The notes under the pieces: model-generated
The model's input: the letters and a program-made list of their open reading frames with translations, nothing else
The model's database searches: none
What the model was told of the DNA's origin: nothing
In this document: in pieces, positions 45,464 through 54,573 of the stretch
Position numbering within the stretch: the stretch's first letter is position 1
Layout of the letters: the number at the start of each line of letters is the position of its first letter
Made by a program: the position numbers and the translations under genes
DNA from: Leptospira levettii
Lineage (GTDB): Bacteria; Spirochaetota; Leptospiria; Leptospirales; Leptospiraceae
Direction: 5' to 3'
Assembly: GCF_002812085.1 (NCBI RefSeq)
Contig: NZ_NPDM01000001.1
Coordinates: 992,001 to 1,056,000, forward strand
Length of the DNA: 64,000 nt

Positions 45464-46447
45464 GTGCATACTGGAATCAATGAAACTCATTTAGATTTTA
45501 TCCATTCTCGTTATGGAAAAAATTGTAACATCACTCCTTTACAAGAAGAAGCATCCAGCCGGCGATACTTTCATATTTCGACATCTAAGGATAAGGAAGA
45601 AGTTGTCTGTATTGATGAAACAGTAAACGAAGACTTTATTGTTTTAAGTCAATTTTTGTCTGAGAATGGCATTCATGTTCCAAAAATCTTTGAATCGAAT
45701 AAAAACTTAGGCATTATTTGTATGTCTTTCGAAGGAAAATTGGACTATAGTTCCTATCATTTAACTGAATACCAAAATCACTTTACGAATCTAATTGAAT
45801 TAATTTTAAAATTACAATCACTCGATCCACCTGGATTCGTAAAAACCAGAAAGTTCGATACTGAGAAACTTAGTTTTGAAACTAATCTAACAATTGAAAA
45901 GTTTAATGCTTTTAAAGAAATTTATAAAATCAAAACTTCATTCTCAAATGAAGCTCTGGCTTTTATTGAAGAGACAGTTGGGTATTTAAATCAATACCCC
46001 ATCAATGTTTTTACGCACCGAGATTTTCATTGTCGAAATCTTTTAAGATCACCGAATTCAGACTATGTACTGATTGATTACCAAGACGCACGAATGGGTG
46101 TACCACAGTATGATTTAGCATCAATTTTGTATGATGCTTATTATCCACTTCCAAGAGAATTTAGGATGAAGATGCTCAAATACTTTGAAGAAAGAAATAT
46201 AGACCAATCAAAAAAATTCAAAGATACATTTTATCTGCAAGCTCTACAAAGATCATTTAAAGCACTTGGTACATATTTTCGAATGGTAACCGATCACAAA
46301 AAGGACAAATTCAAACCATCGATCGTTTCCTGTTTAAACCAATTGGAAGAAATCATCCAGTTAGGAATGTTTCCGGATTCACTTTTTATTTTTGTGAGGA
46401 GTTTAAGAGAGGAGTTGATTTTACATAAGGATTTTAAGAAATTATGA
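45464..46447 (+). CDS. Sugar kinase of the aminoglycoside-phosphotransferase fold, AmgK-like
   Basis: A 327-residue kinase-fold protein. The catalytic loop is FTHRDFHCRNLL (HxDxxxxN) and the metal Asp is in LIDYQDARMGVPQYDLASIL. This resembles AmgK, the anomeric kinase for N-acetylmuramate and N-acetylglucosamine in peptidoglycan recycling. The start is GTG at 45464, 8 bp after the hybrid kinase stop. The downstream gene overlaps by 4 bp and encodes a MurU-like enzyme, the natural partner of AmgK, which strengthens the assignment. Confidence 0.82.
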   Translation: MHTGINETHLDFIHSRYGKNCNITPLQEEASSRRYFHISTSKDKEEVVCIDETVNEDFIVLSQFLSENGIHVPKIFESNKNLGIICMSFEGKLDYSSYHLTEYQNHFTNLIELILKLQSLDPPGFVKTRKFDTEKLSFETNLTIEKFNAFKEIYKIKTSFSNEALAFIEETVGYLNQYPINVFTHRDFHCRNLLRSPNSDYVLIDYQDARMGVPQYDLASILYDAYYPLPREFRMKMLKYFEERNIDQSKKFKDTFYLQALQRSFKALGTYFRMVTDHKKDKFKPSIVSCLNQLEEIIQLGMFPDSLFIFVRSLREELILHKDFKKL

Positions 46448-47166
46448 ATGCGTTTGTACTTGCAGCTGGTTTTGGCAAACGAATGGGTTCCCTCACTCAA
46501 AACACTCCGAAACCACTTTTACAAATCCAATCGATCACTTTACTTGATTATGCACTCTACTTATTACATATTTGGAAAATCCAAAAAGTCTGGATCAATG
46601 CACACTACTTAGGAGAACAAATTCTCAATCATGTAAAAAACTTCACAGGTTTTCCAATAGAGGTTTCTATTGAGAAAGATAAAATCTTAGGAACTGCTGG
46701 AGGAATTCGTACTGCATTACCAGAAAATCCGGATTCAGAACCAATTTTACTCATTAATCCTGATACTTTATTTTTCCCCAATTCAGAATTTACACCAAAA
46801 CATAGTTTGGCGAAAGGAATTAAAATTCATTTATATTTATTACCGATTCCAGAGGGCGAAAATTATACAAAAATTTCAATTAGAAAAGATGGTACCTTGG
46901 AATTTGGCAAAGGTGAGTTCTATTATATAGGACTTTCTGTGATTGATCCTTCCTGTTTATCCAACTTGGAAAAAAATCATTTTTATGATTTGTCCGATAC
47001 ATTCCGAGAATGTGCAATTAAAGGTGAGATCACCGGAGAAATATTCCCCGGTGAAGTTTTAGATTTGGGAACGAAGGAATTATGGGAATCGTATCTAAAC
47101 AAAGATGTATTCGGTTCCAACTTAACTAAGATAAAATCATTCTTAAGTCGGTCCAATATGACTTAG
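46444..47166 (+). CDS. Nucleotidyltransferase, MurU-like
   Basis: A 240-residue sugar-1-phosphate nucleotidyltransferase. The signature LAAGFGKRMGSLTQNTPKPL (residues 6-25) and the sugar-binding EKDKILGTAGGIRTAL are present, with an Asp for metal in INPDTLFF. It matches MurU, which makes UDP-MurNAc from MurNAc-1-phosphate and so bypasses fosfomycin-sensitive MurA. The ATGA overlap with the AmgK-like gene supports a recycling pair. Other hexose-1-phosphates remain possible, since galK and pgi lie nearby. Its 3' end overlaps pgi by 24 bp. Confidence 0.83.
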   Translation: MNAFVLAAGFGKRMGSLTQNTPKPLLQIQSITLLDYALYLLHIWKIQKVWINAHYLGEQILNHVKNFTGFPIEVSIEKDKILGTAGGIRTALPENPDSEPILLINPDTLFFPNSEFTPKHSLAKGIKIHLYLLPIPEGENYTKISIRKDGTLEFGKGEFYYIGLSVIDPSCLSNLEKNHFYDLSDTFRECAIKGEITGEIFPGEVLDLGTKELWESYLNKDVFGSNLTKIKSFLSRSNMT

Positions 47167-48495
47167 AATTTCTTCTTTTCGTTTTTCATACCCCTTTTTT
47201 CCGAGTAGAGCAAACATATTGTTTTTATAATCTTCAACACCAGGTTGATCGAATGGATTTACACCTAACATATAACCAGAAATAGCACATGCAAATTCAT
47301 AAAAATACATAAGTTCACCCAAAACTTCTTCGTTAATAGTGGGTAAAATGATTTCAATACAAGGCACTCCTCCATCTTTATGTGCAATCAGAGTTCCTAA
47401 GATTGCACTTTGATTCACTTCAGAAAGTTTTTTCCCAGCTAAATAATTTAAACCATCATTATCATCTGTTTTTTCGGTGAGATAAACATCTTGTTTTGGA
47501 GTTTCAATCTTTATGACAGTTTCCATTAATTTTCTTTCACCATCTTGAATGTATTGTCCCATAGAATGCAAATCAGTTGTGAATTGGACGGAAGCTGGAA
47601 AAATACCTTTTGCATTTTTTCCTTCGCTTTCGCCAAACAACTGTTTCCACCATTCCGCCAAATAATTCAATGTTGGTTGATAAGATACAAAAATCTCTGT
47701 TGTTTTTCCTAAACCATATAATCCATTTCGCATCGCAGCATATAAGCTAGCTAAGTTACCTTCTTTAGAAGTTGTAGATTTTAGATTCGATTGCATTTGT
47801 TTGGCACCATCAATTAGTTTGTTGATGCTAAATCCAGCAGCTGCAATTGGAAGTAATCCAACAGGTGTAAAAACAGAATACCTACCTCCTACATCATCAG
47901 GTATGATAAATGTCGGAAATCCATATTCATCAGCTAAGTGTTTGAGAGCACCCTTAGATTTGTCGGTAGTTGCAAACACTCGATTTTTAATGTTTTCTTT
48001 TCCATATTTTCTCTCTAACAAAGAAAGTAACAAACGGAAGGCGATAGCTGGTTCAGTTGTTGTTCCAGATTTAGAAATCACGTTTACGGAAAACTCTTTA
48101 TTCTCTAAAAATGCAAGGAGACGGAAATGGTAATCTGCATCTAAATGATGCCCGGCGTATAAAATTTTGACCGTTTTCTTTTGTGTTTCAGGATGACTAA
48201 ACTCAGGAGTGAGTGCTTCGATGACCGCTCTTGCACCCAAATAACTACCACCAATACCTACAACGACTAAGTATTGCGAATGAGATTGGATGGTTTCAGC
48301 AGCTTTTCGAATTGTCTGTAAGTCTTCTGAATTCATTTGGCTAGGCAAAGTTACCCATCCTAAGAATTCTTTCCCTAATCCAGTTCGATTTAAAAGGGTC
48401 TGACGAGCTGTTTCTGCCCTTTCTAATTCTGTTTCCAGATGATTTTGCGGGAGGAAGGGTTTCACAAAACGATCAGAAATTTTTAGATTCGACAT
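47143..48495 (-). CDS. pgi: Glucose-6-phosphate isomerase
   Basis: A 450-residue glycolytic and gluconeogenic enzyme interconverting glucose-6-phosphate and fructose-6-phosphate. Motifs include VVVGIGGSYLGARAVIEAL, VISKSGTTTEPAIAFR and FTTDLHSMGQYIQDGERKL. Length fits the shorter bacterial form. I placed the start at ATG 48495 (MSNLKISDRF), with an AGGA site 8 bp upstream; a longer frame to 48633 runs into the divergent galK gene and looks spurious. Confidence 0.95.
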   Translation of the reverse strand: MSNLKISDRFVKPFLPQNHLETELERAETARQTLLNRTGLGKEFLGWVTLPSQMNSEDLQTIRKAAETIQSHSQYLVVVGIGGSYLGARAVIEALTPEFSHPETQKKTVKILYAGHHLDADYHFRLLAFLENKEFSVNVISKSGTTTEPAIAFRLLLSLLERKYGKENIKNRVFATTDKSKGALKHLADEYGFPTFIIPDDVGGRYSVFTPVGLLPIAAAGFSINKLIDGAKQMQSNLKSTTSKEGNLASLYAAMRNGLYGLGKTTEIFVSYQPTLNYLAEWWKQLFGESEGKNAKGIFPASVQFTTDLHSMGQYIQDGERKLMETVIKIETPKQDVYLTEKTDDNDGLNYLAGKKLSEVNQSAILGTLIAHKDGGVPCIEIILPTINEEVLGELMYFYEFACAISGYMLGVNPFDQPGVEDYKNNMFALLGKKGYEKRKEEILSHIGPT

Positions 48496-48539
48496 GGCAC
48501 CAGTCCTAAAATAAAGTATAGCATCGAAAGGAAGATGAA

Positions 48540-49709
48540 GTGGATTCATTGAGAAGTAAAGAAAATTTGAATCAATTTGAACGTATATTTGGAAAAACAA
48601 ATACAAATCCGCGTTTGTTTGAAGCGCCCGCAAGGATCAATATCATTGGTGAACATGTAGATTATTTAGGTGGAATCGTTCTACCAGCAGCGATCAATTT
48701 TTCAGTCCAAGTATTTTTACGGCCAAATCAATCTAATCTCTATCGATTTCATTCTATAACATTTAACGAAACCATCTCCATCAAAAAACCTTTTTTATCT
48801 AATCAAAATGCACCTTGGACTGATTATATTACAGGAGTGATTGTTGAGTTGGAAGCCGAGGGACATTCCATTCCAGGTTTTGATTTATTAGTGGATGGAA
48901 ATATTCCCCAAGGTTCTGGCCTTTCATCTTCCGCTGCTTTAGAAGTGGTAACAGGTTTTGCCATCTCAGAATGTTTTGGACTGGGTATCAAAAGAGAAAA
49001 AATAGCAGTCATCGGGCAAAAAGCCGAAAATAATTTTGTTGGTACCAAGTGTGGGATTATGGACCAATTCATCATCGCAGTTGGAAAACAAAATGATTGT
49101 ATTTCATTAAACACTGATACTCTAAATTATTCTTATCATCATTTTGAATTAGGCGATCATGAATTTTATCTCATCAATTCCAATGTAAAACATAACTTAA
49201 AAGACAGTGCATACAATCGGAGACGGTTAGAATGTGAATCGGCTTTGCAAAAAATTCATTCAAAGTTCCCAAATTTTAAACAATTGTATGATGTTACCTT
49301 AACAGATTCGGAACTAAAAAATTGTAACCTCACTCCAGATGAACTCAAACGAACAAGTCATGTAATTTCCGAAAGAGAAAGAACAAATCAAGTAATCCAA
49401 GGATTGGAATCGAACCAATTTTCAAAGGTGGGAGCTGCCTTGTATGAAGCACACGACTCCTTATCTAAAAACTTTGAAGTCTCTTGTGAAGAAACAGACT
49501 TCATTGTATCGCAACTTAAAGATTTAGGAGTCATGGGTGCAAGGATGATTGGAGGAGGATTTGGCGGATGCGTACTCGTACTAGACAAAAAGGAAAGATT
49601 TGCCAAAATAAACGAAGAAATGAAAAAAAGTTATCAACAAAAATTTAACCTTGCGTTAGACTTCTACAAGTTTCAAATCTCGGATGGAGTGAAGGAAATT
49701 TCCAAATGA
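48540..49709 (+). CDS. galK: Galactokinase
   Basis: A 389-residue GHMP kinase phosphorylating galactose at C1 with ATP. The galactokinase signature is ARINIIGEHVDYLGGIVLPA (near residue 30), the ATP loop is PQGSGLSSSAALEV, and the C-terminal motif is GARMIGGGFGGCVL. The start is GTG at 48540 with an AAAGGAAG site. No galT or galE is adjacent. It overlaps the STAS gene by 4 bp. Confidence 0.92.
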   Translation: MDSLRSKENLNQFERIFGKTNTNPRLFEAPARINIIGEHVDYLGGIVLPAAINFSVQVFLRPNQSNLYRFHSITFNETISIKKPFLSNQNAPWTDYITGVIVELEAEGHSIPGFDLLVDGNIPQGSGLSSSAALEVVTGFAISECFGLGIKREKIAVIGQKAENNFVGTKCGIMDQFIIAVGKQNDCISLNTDTLNYSYHHFELGDHEFYLINSNVKHNLKDSAYNRRRLECESALQKIHSKFPNFKQLYDVTLTDSELKNCNLTPDELKRTSHVISERERTNQVIQGLESNQFSKVGAALYEAHDSLSKNFEVSCEETDFIVSQLKDLGVMGARMIGGGFGGCVLVLDKKERFAKINEEMKKSYQQKFNLALDFYKFQISDGVKEISK

Positions 49710-50098
49710 TTGATAATTGGGATGATTATACCGTAGAAAGTGGTGATTTCAAAATGGAAGTCCTGCAACAAAGATTTGTCCCACTCCCGGAATCTGCCGT
49801 TTATTTTGAGTTATCGGGAGAAATAAATTTATACAATTCCCAAGTCATGAAAGAAAATCTAGAGATTCTCATATCAAAAGGAATCAATCATATCTTTTTA
49901 AATTTTGAACAAGTCAGTTATATTGATAGTTCTGGATTAGGCGTTTGTTTAGGAATCCACTCAAGACTCGTAAAACAAAAGGGATACATTCGCATCGTAT
50001 CACCGTCTGAAAAGGTTCGTTATGTTTTAGAACTTACGAAATTAAAAAGCCTGCTCCAAATTTTTCCTACATTGGAGCAAGCTGTTGCACAAGTTTAG
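49706..50098 (+). CDS. STAS-domain protein (anti-sigma factor antagonist type)
   Basis: A 130-residue protein whose C-terminal 105 residues form a STAS domain. The phosphorylatable Ser is in VSYIDSSGLGVCLGI, followed by RIVSPSEKVRYVLELTKL. Such proteins sequester a kinase/anti-sigma partner when unphosphorylated. No RsbW gene is adjacent, but a REC-HATPase protein with that ATPase type is encoded at 26.4 kb. It overlaps galK by 4 bp and converges with mtnP, with a 4-bp overlap. Confidence 0.88.
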   Translation: MIDNWDDYTVESGDFKMEVLQQRFVPLPESAVYFELSGEINLYNSQVMKENLEILISKGINHIFLNFEQVSYIDSSGLGVCLGIHSRLVKQKGYIRIVSPSEKVRYVLELTKLKSLLQIFPTLEQAVAQV

Positions 50099-50958
50099 AA
50101 GTAACTTGGAAATAAAAATTTTAATTTTTTAATCTGCTCTGGATTTCGTTTTTCTGGAGCAGTCACTAAAGAAAACTTTGTACTTCCCACCAAACTAGTA
50201 TCATCCGACTTTCCTAAATGATCGATCAAAGTGGATAATAATTTTTTTGCAGTGTCAGCATTGGCACTTAAGTTCGCTAGAACCATTTCCAATGTTACAT
50301 GCGCTTCATCTTCTTTCCAACAATCATAATCAGTAGACATACAAACCATTTGATAAAGGATTTCTGCTTCTCTTGCTAATTTTGCCTCAGGTAATACTGT
50401 CATGTTGATGATGTCGGCACCCCAAGATCGATACATATGAGATTCTGCCCGAGTGGAAAACAATGGTCCTTCCATACAGATTAAAGTTTTGTTTGTATGT
50501 ATTGGAAGATTAATTTGTTTTGCTGCATCTTCTACTTTTTTTGCAAGTCCAGGCGAAAAAGGATCTGCAAAAGGAGCGTGTGCAACCATACCATTTTCAA
50601 AAAATGTTGCATGCCTTGCTTTTGTTCTGTCAATGATTTGAGATGGAATCACAAAATCTCTAGGAGCAATTTCTTGTCTCAAACTTCCTACAGAACTAAA
50701 TGCAATAATTTCTTCGACACCTAACTGTTTTAATGCGGCAATATTAGCGCGTGCCGGAACTTCACTTGGATTTAAAAAATGACCTTTGCCATGTCTTGGT
50801 AAAAAAGCAATTTCCTTTCCTTTAAAACGACCTATTGTAATTGTATCTGAAGGTTTTCCCCACGGTGTATCAGGATGAATTTCCTTAAGAATTTCCATTC
50901 CATCGATTGAATAGAGTCCTGTTCCACCAATTACCCCGATTTTTACTACATTTGTCAT
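50095..50958 (-). CDS. mtnP: S-methyl-5'-thioadenosine phosphorylase
   Basis: A 287-residue nucleoside phosphorylase that splits methylthioadenosine into adenine and methylthioribose-1-phosphate for methionine salvage. The start IGVIGGTGLYSIDGME, the phosphate site RHGKGHFLNPSEVPARANI, the MEGPLFSTRAES segment and the purine-site segment NMTVLPEAKLAREA plus STDYDCW fit MTAP rather than purine nucleoside phosphorylase. Length is normal. Convergent with the STAS gene. Confidence 0.93.
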   Translation of the reverse strand: MTNVVKIGVIGGTGLYSIDGMEILKEIHPDTPWGKPSDTITIGRFKGKEIAFLPRHGKGHFLNPSEVPARANIAALKQLGVEEIIAFSSVGSLRQEIAPRDFVIPSQIIDRTKARHATFFENGMVAHAPFADPFSPGLAKKVEDAAKQINLPIHTNKTLICMEGPLFSTRAESHMYRSWGADIINMTVLPEAKLAREAEILYQMVCMSTDYDCWKEDEAHVTLEMVLANLSANADTAKKLLSTLIDHLGKSDDTSLVGSTKFSLVTAPEKRNPEQIKKLKFLFPSYF

Positions 50959-51050
50959 ATGAATCCTCTTAAAGTGCAGTTTTCCCCTAACGATTTTAGT
51001 TGCATTCGTTTTTTAAGTTTTCAGACTGTAGAATGCTCATGGGAGAGTTC

Positions 51051-52484
51051 ATGAAATCCAAAATAGTAACCATCACAAGTCTTACATTTCTATTATTTAC
51101 CACTACCACCATCACTTCTGACAGTGCTTTTGATTTATCAACTGAATCAGATCGTAAGTCAGTGAGTGTTACCATTTATAATGGTGGGATTGGACTAGTA
51201 AGAGAAACAAGAGTTCTCAATCTTTCAAAAGGTATCAAAACATTACGATTCGAAGATGTGCCTTCACAAATCATTCCACAAACTGTGAGAGTGAAAGGGG
51301 AAGACCCAAAAAAATTAACTGTCTTTGAACAAAACTATGAATATGATTTAATTTCCCCAGAACGGCTCATGGACAAATACATTGGAAAAGAGGTAACTCT
51401 TTACCAAGATGGAAAAGAAAAAACTACCTCCGTGAAAGCCAAACTCATTGCCAATAATGGAAATCCTGTCTACCAAATTGGGAATGAAGTCTCTTTAGGT
51501 TACAATGGACGTGTCACAGTACCAACGATTCCAGAAAATTTATTCGCTAAACCAACGTTAGTTTGGAAATTGAAGAATGAAACCGAGAAAGAACAATCAG
51601 TAGAAGTTTCCTATCAAACCAATGGGCTTGGTTGGTCTGCCGATTATATTCTTGTTTTAGACAAAGAAGAAAACGAATGCGGACTTAATTCTTGGGTCAC
51701 GCTGAATAATAATTCAGGTGCTGAATTTAAAAATGCAGTACTTCAGTTAGTTGCAGGCAAAGTAAATTTGCTTTCCAATAGACCAGCCTACACACCTCAA
51801 CCTCGTTATGTAAAAAAAACGATGGCGAAAGAATATGATGAAATGGCTGATTCTGCTCCTGAATTTAACCAAGAAAATCTTTCCGAATACTACCTCTACA
51901 CTTTAGACCAACCTACAACTATAGGATACAACCAAACCAAACAGGTACAACTTTTCCAATCGGAAGGAATTGAAATTAAAAAGTATTTTGTTTTCGAAAA
52001 CCTTCCTATGTATGAAGGAAATGAAAAAAATTTCAATAATGCCACGATTAAGTACATTTTCAAAAATGCAAAAAAGAATAACTTAGGAAGACCACTGCCT
52101 CAAGGAACCATTCGTGTTTTTAAAGCTGATTCCAAAGGTAGACAACAATTACTTGGTGAAGATACAATTGACCATACACCTGAAAACGAAGATGTAAAAA
52201 TCAAAACTGGCCAAGCATTTGATGTCGTTGCCAATGGAAAACGTCTTTCTTATGAAGTGTTCAAACTTTCTAGAGGGGATAAATCTTCTTATTCCGTTGA
52301 AATTCGAAATCGAAAAAAAGAAGCGATTGAGATTCGATTTTATGCAAGTTTATGGGGAGACTGGACCATAACAAAATCTTCTCACAAGTTCATCAAGGAA
52401 TCCTCAACAAAAACCTATGCTGATGTTCCACTCAAAGCAGGTGAAACAGTGACTTTGGATTACACAGTTGAGACAAAATACTAA
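51051..52484 (+). CDS. Exported DUF4139-domain protein
   Basis: About 477 residues with a signal peptide (hydrophobic stretch IVTITSLTFLLFTTTTITS). The mature protein is beta-rich; the segment NGLGWSADYILVL and LNSWVTLNNNSGAEFKNAVL fit the DUF4139 C-terminal domain. The start is ATG 51051 with a GGGAGA site; the frame open from 51000 has no ribosome site and would spoil the signal peptide. Family function is unknown; members are thought to sit in the envelope. It is followed 2 bp later by the CrtI-like gene. Confidence 0.8.
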   Translation: MKSKIVTITSLTFLLFTTTTITSDSAFDLSTESDRKSVSVTIYNGGIGLVRETRVLNLSKGIKTLRFEDVPSQIIPQTVRVKGEDPKKLTVFEQNYEYDLISPERLMDKYIGKEVTLYQDGKEKTTSVKAKLIANNGNPVYQIGNEVSLGYNGRVTVPTIPENLFAKPTLVWKLKNETEKEQSVEVSYQTNGLGWSADYILVLDKEENECGLNSWVTLNNNSGAEFKNAVLQLVAGKVNLLSNRPAYTPQPRYVKKTMAKEYDEMADSAPEFNQENLSEYYLYTLDQPTTIGYNQTKQVQLFQSEGIEIKKYFVFENLPMYEGNEKNFNNATIKYIFKNAKKNNLGRPLPQGTIRVFKADSKGRQQLLGEDTIDHTPENEDVKIKTGQAFDVVANGKRLSYEVFKLSRGDKSSYSVEIRNRKKEAIEIRFYASLWGDWTITKSSHKFIKESSTKTYADVPLKAGETVTLDYTVETKY

Positions 52485-52486
52485 TC

Positions 52487-54073
52487 ATGGAAACTAAATA
52501 CGATGTCATTATCATTGGATCTGGAATCGGCGGGTTAACCGCTGCTTCCATACTATCACAGGTCGCAAACAAAAAAGTTTTAGTTCTCGAACGTCATTTT
52601 AAGTTAGGTGGTTTTACACACACATTCAAACGTTTAGGAAAGTTTGAATGGGATGTGGGAATCCATTACATTGGTGATTTGGCTGAAGGTTCTATGTTAA
52701 GAACACTTTTTGACTCAGTCACAAAACGTGGAGTCCAATGGAAAAAAATGGAAGAACCTTTTGAGGTCTTTGATTACCCAGGCTTCAGTTTTCCCGTGTA
52801 TGGGGAAAAAGAACGATTTCGAAGTGATCTTAAATCCAAATTCCCCAAAGAAGAAAAGGCTATCGACCAATACTTCAAGGATGTTGAAACGTTCACTCAA
52901 TGGTTTGGTAGGCATTTCACTCTCAAAGCATTGCCAGCTTTTTTTGAAAAAGCAGCAAAGTTACTGGGCTTAGACCATATCAAAACTCCTTACATCACAA
53001 CGAAAGAATACATGGACTCTCATTTCCAAGATGAGAACCTGAGAGCCTTACTTTGTTCTCAGTGGGGTGATTATGGTCTTCCCCCCAAAGATTCTTCTTT
53101 TGCCATCCATTCTATGATTGTGGCACATTACTTTAACGGAGGTTATTTTCCGATTGGTGGATCTTCAAAAATTGTAGATTCAATTGAACCCATTGTCGAA
53201 AAAAACGGTGGTGCGATGAAAATCCTCCACACTGTAAAGGAAATCATTTTGGACGGAGACAAAGCGATTGGAGTGAAGGTGGATGTACAAAAAGGTAAAA
53301 CCATCACCGAACATAGTTTTTTTGCTGATGAAATCATTTCTGATGCAGGTGCTTACACCACTTATAAAAAACTTTTGCCGAAACAATATTCACAGGCGTT
53401 TGTATCTCCATTAGAATCTTTAAGTACCCAAGGTACCACATCCATTACGCTCTATATTGGTTTTAAGGAATCTCCGACAAAACTCGGATTTCATGGAGAG
53501 AACCATTGGATCTTTCCAAATGTAGATCATGACGAAAGTTATGCGAAACGAAATGATTTAATCCATGGAAAACCACCAATGATGTATTTGTCGTTTCCTT
53601 CGTTAAAAAATCCAGAAGCAGAAGGTCATACAGCCGAAGCGATTAGTTTTGCTGATTATACAAATTTCGCAAAATGGAAGGAGGAACCTTGGAAAAAACG
53701 AGGCGAGGATTACAATGAATTAAAAGCTACCATCACAGAGGGAATGTTGGCGTTTTTGGAAGAAAGGTTTCCTGGTTTTCGGGACATGATCGAGTTCACG
53801 GAGTTGTCCACTCCCATTACTACTGAATACTTTACGGGTCACAAAGAAGGTTCCATTTATGGACTTTCCTGTACACCAGAACGCTTTCGCCAAGAATGGT
53901 TAGGAGTAAGGACAACTGTCAAAAATCTTTACCTAACAGGTGCAGATGCTTGTTCGCCAGGAGTGGCGGGCGCCCTCATGGGTGGTGTAGCAGCTTCATC
54001 TGTGGTGCTTGGTCTATCTGGCACTCTTAGGCTAATGAAGGAACTTTTCCAAAAGAGCCAAGAAACCGATTGA
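52487..54073 (+). CDS. CrtI/retinol-saturase-like FAD oxidoreductase
   Basis: A 528-residue flavoprotein with a Rossmann start DVIIIGSGIGGLTAASIL (about residues 5-22) and ERHFKLGGFTHTF. The C-terminal FAD segment LYLTGADACSPGVAGALMGG fits the phytoene desaturase/retinol saturase group of polyisoprenoid oxidoreductases. No phytoene synthase or other carotenoid gene is seen nearby, so a desaturase or saturase acting on another isoprenoid or lipid is equally possible. A MarR regulator follows, whose promoter begins within this gene's stop codon. Confidence 0.85.
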   Translation: METKYDVIIIGSGIGGLTAASILSQVANKKVLVLERHFKLGGFTHTFKRLGKFEWDVGIHYIGDLAEGSMLRTLFDSVTKRGVQWKKMEEPFEVFDYPGFSFPVYGEKERFRSDLKSKFPKEEKAIDQYFKDVETFTQWFGRHFTLKALPAFFEKAAKLLGLDHIKTPYITTKEYMDSHFQDENLRALLCSQWGDYGLPPKDSSFAIHSMIVAHYFNGGYFPIGGSSKIVDSIEPIVEKNGGAMKILHTVKEIILDGDKAIGVKVDVQKGKTITEHSFFADEIISDAGAYTTYKKLLPKQYSQAFVSPLESLSTQGTTSITLYIGFKESPTKLGFHGENHWIFPNVDHDESYAKRNDLIHGKPPMMYLSFPSLKNPEAEGHTAEAISFADYTNFAKWKEEPWKKRGEDYNELKATITEGMLAFLEERFPGFRDMIEFTELSTPITTEYFTGHKEGSIYGLSCTPERFRQEWLGVRTTVKNLYLTGADACSPGVAGALMGGVAASSVVLGLSGTLRLMKELFQKSQETD

Positions 54074-54098
54074 CAATTGGTTTAAGGTTTGATAGTTT
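54070..54098 (+). promoter_or_regulatory. Promoter of the MarR gene
   Basis: TTGACA (54070-54075), a perfect -35, is followed after 17 bp by TAGTTT (54093-54098). The ATG at 54111 lies only 12 bp beyond the -10, so the leader would be about 5 nt and no Shine-Dalgarno is possible. Confidence 0.55.
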
Positions 54099-54111
54099 GA
54101 TATTAAATCAA
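54097..54111. promoter_or_regulatory. Candidate MarR autoregulatory operator
   Basis: TTGAT (54097-54101) and ATCAA (54107-54111) form an inverted repeat around ATTAA, overlapping the end of the -10 and the start codon of the MarR gene. A bound dimer would block transcription start. This is the usual layout of MarR self-repression. Confidence 0.45.
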
Positions 54112-54572
54112 TGGGAACAAAATTCAAAGGCTCTAAAAAGGAAGTACAAGCACTCGATGCGTTTATCAAGTTAAAACGTGCATCCGAGTCCTTGTCTTCT
54201 AGACTCATATCTGAATTCACCAAATGGAATATATCAGAAAGCCAATTTGGAGTTTTAGAGACTTTGTACCATTTGGGTCCCCTCTGCCAAAAAGACTTGG
54301 GAGATAAAATCCTCAAAAGTACGGGTAACATCACTCTTGTGATCGATAACTTAGAAAAACGAAATTTGGTAGAACGAGTCCGCGGAGTAGAGGACAGAAG
54401 GTTTATTTCTGTCCACTTAACTGGTGAAGGAAAAAAACTAATCGAACAAATTTTCCCTGACCACGTAAAACGAATCACTACCGAATTTGCCGTGCTTTCT
54501 CCTGAAGAACAAGATGTCCTTGGAAAAATCTGTAAAAAACTCGGTAAAAAAAACGAGACGTGTCCAAAATAG
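54111..54572 (+). CDS. MarR-family transcriptional regulator
   Basis: A 153-residue winged-helix repressor. The helix-turn-helix region QKDLGDKILKSTGNITLVID and wing LVERVRGVEDRRFISVHLT (about 60-100) are clear, including the conserved Asp-Arg pair (DRR). It follows the CrtI-like gene after 37 bp, has its own promoter, and probably senses a small hydrophobic or oxidising ligand. Repression of itself, and possibly of the upstream gene pair, is inferred. Its stop abuts the convergent FGE-like gene. Confidence 0.9.
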   Translation: MGTKFKGSKKEVQALDAFIKLKRASESLSSRLISEFTKWNISESQFGVLETLYHLGPLCQKDLGDKILKSTGNITLVIDNLEKRNLVERVRGVEDRRFISVHLTGEGKKLIEQIFPDHVKRITTEFAVLSPEEQDVLGKICKKLGKKNETCPK

Positions 54573-54573
54573 T

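Noticed and set aside
48496..48633. Longer pgi frame reaching into galK
   Set aside because: It overlaps the galK start on the other strand, and the added residues do not look like glucose-6-phosphate isomerase.
52487..54073. Carotenoid synthesis cluster
   Set aside because: Only a CrtI-like gene is present; no phytoene synthase, cyclase or ketolase is nearby, so carotenoid production is not supported.
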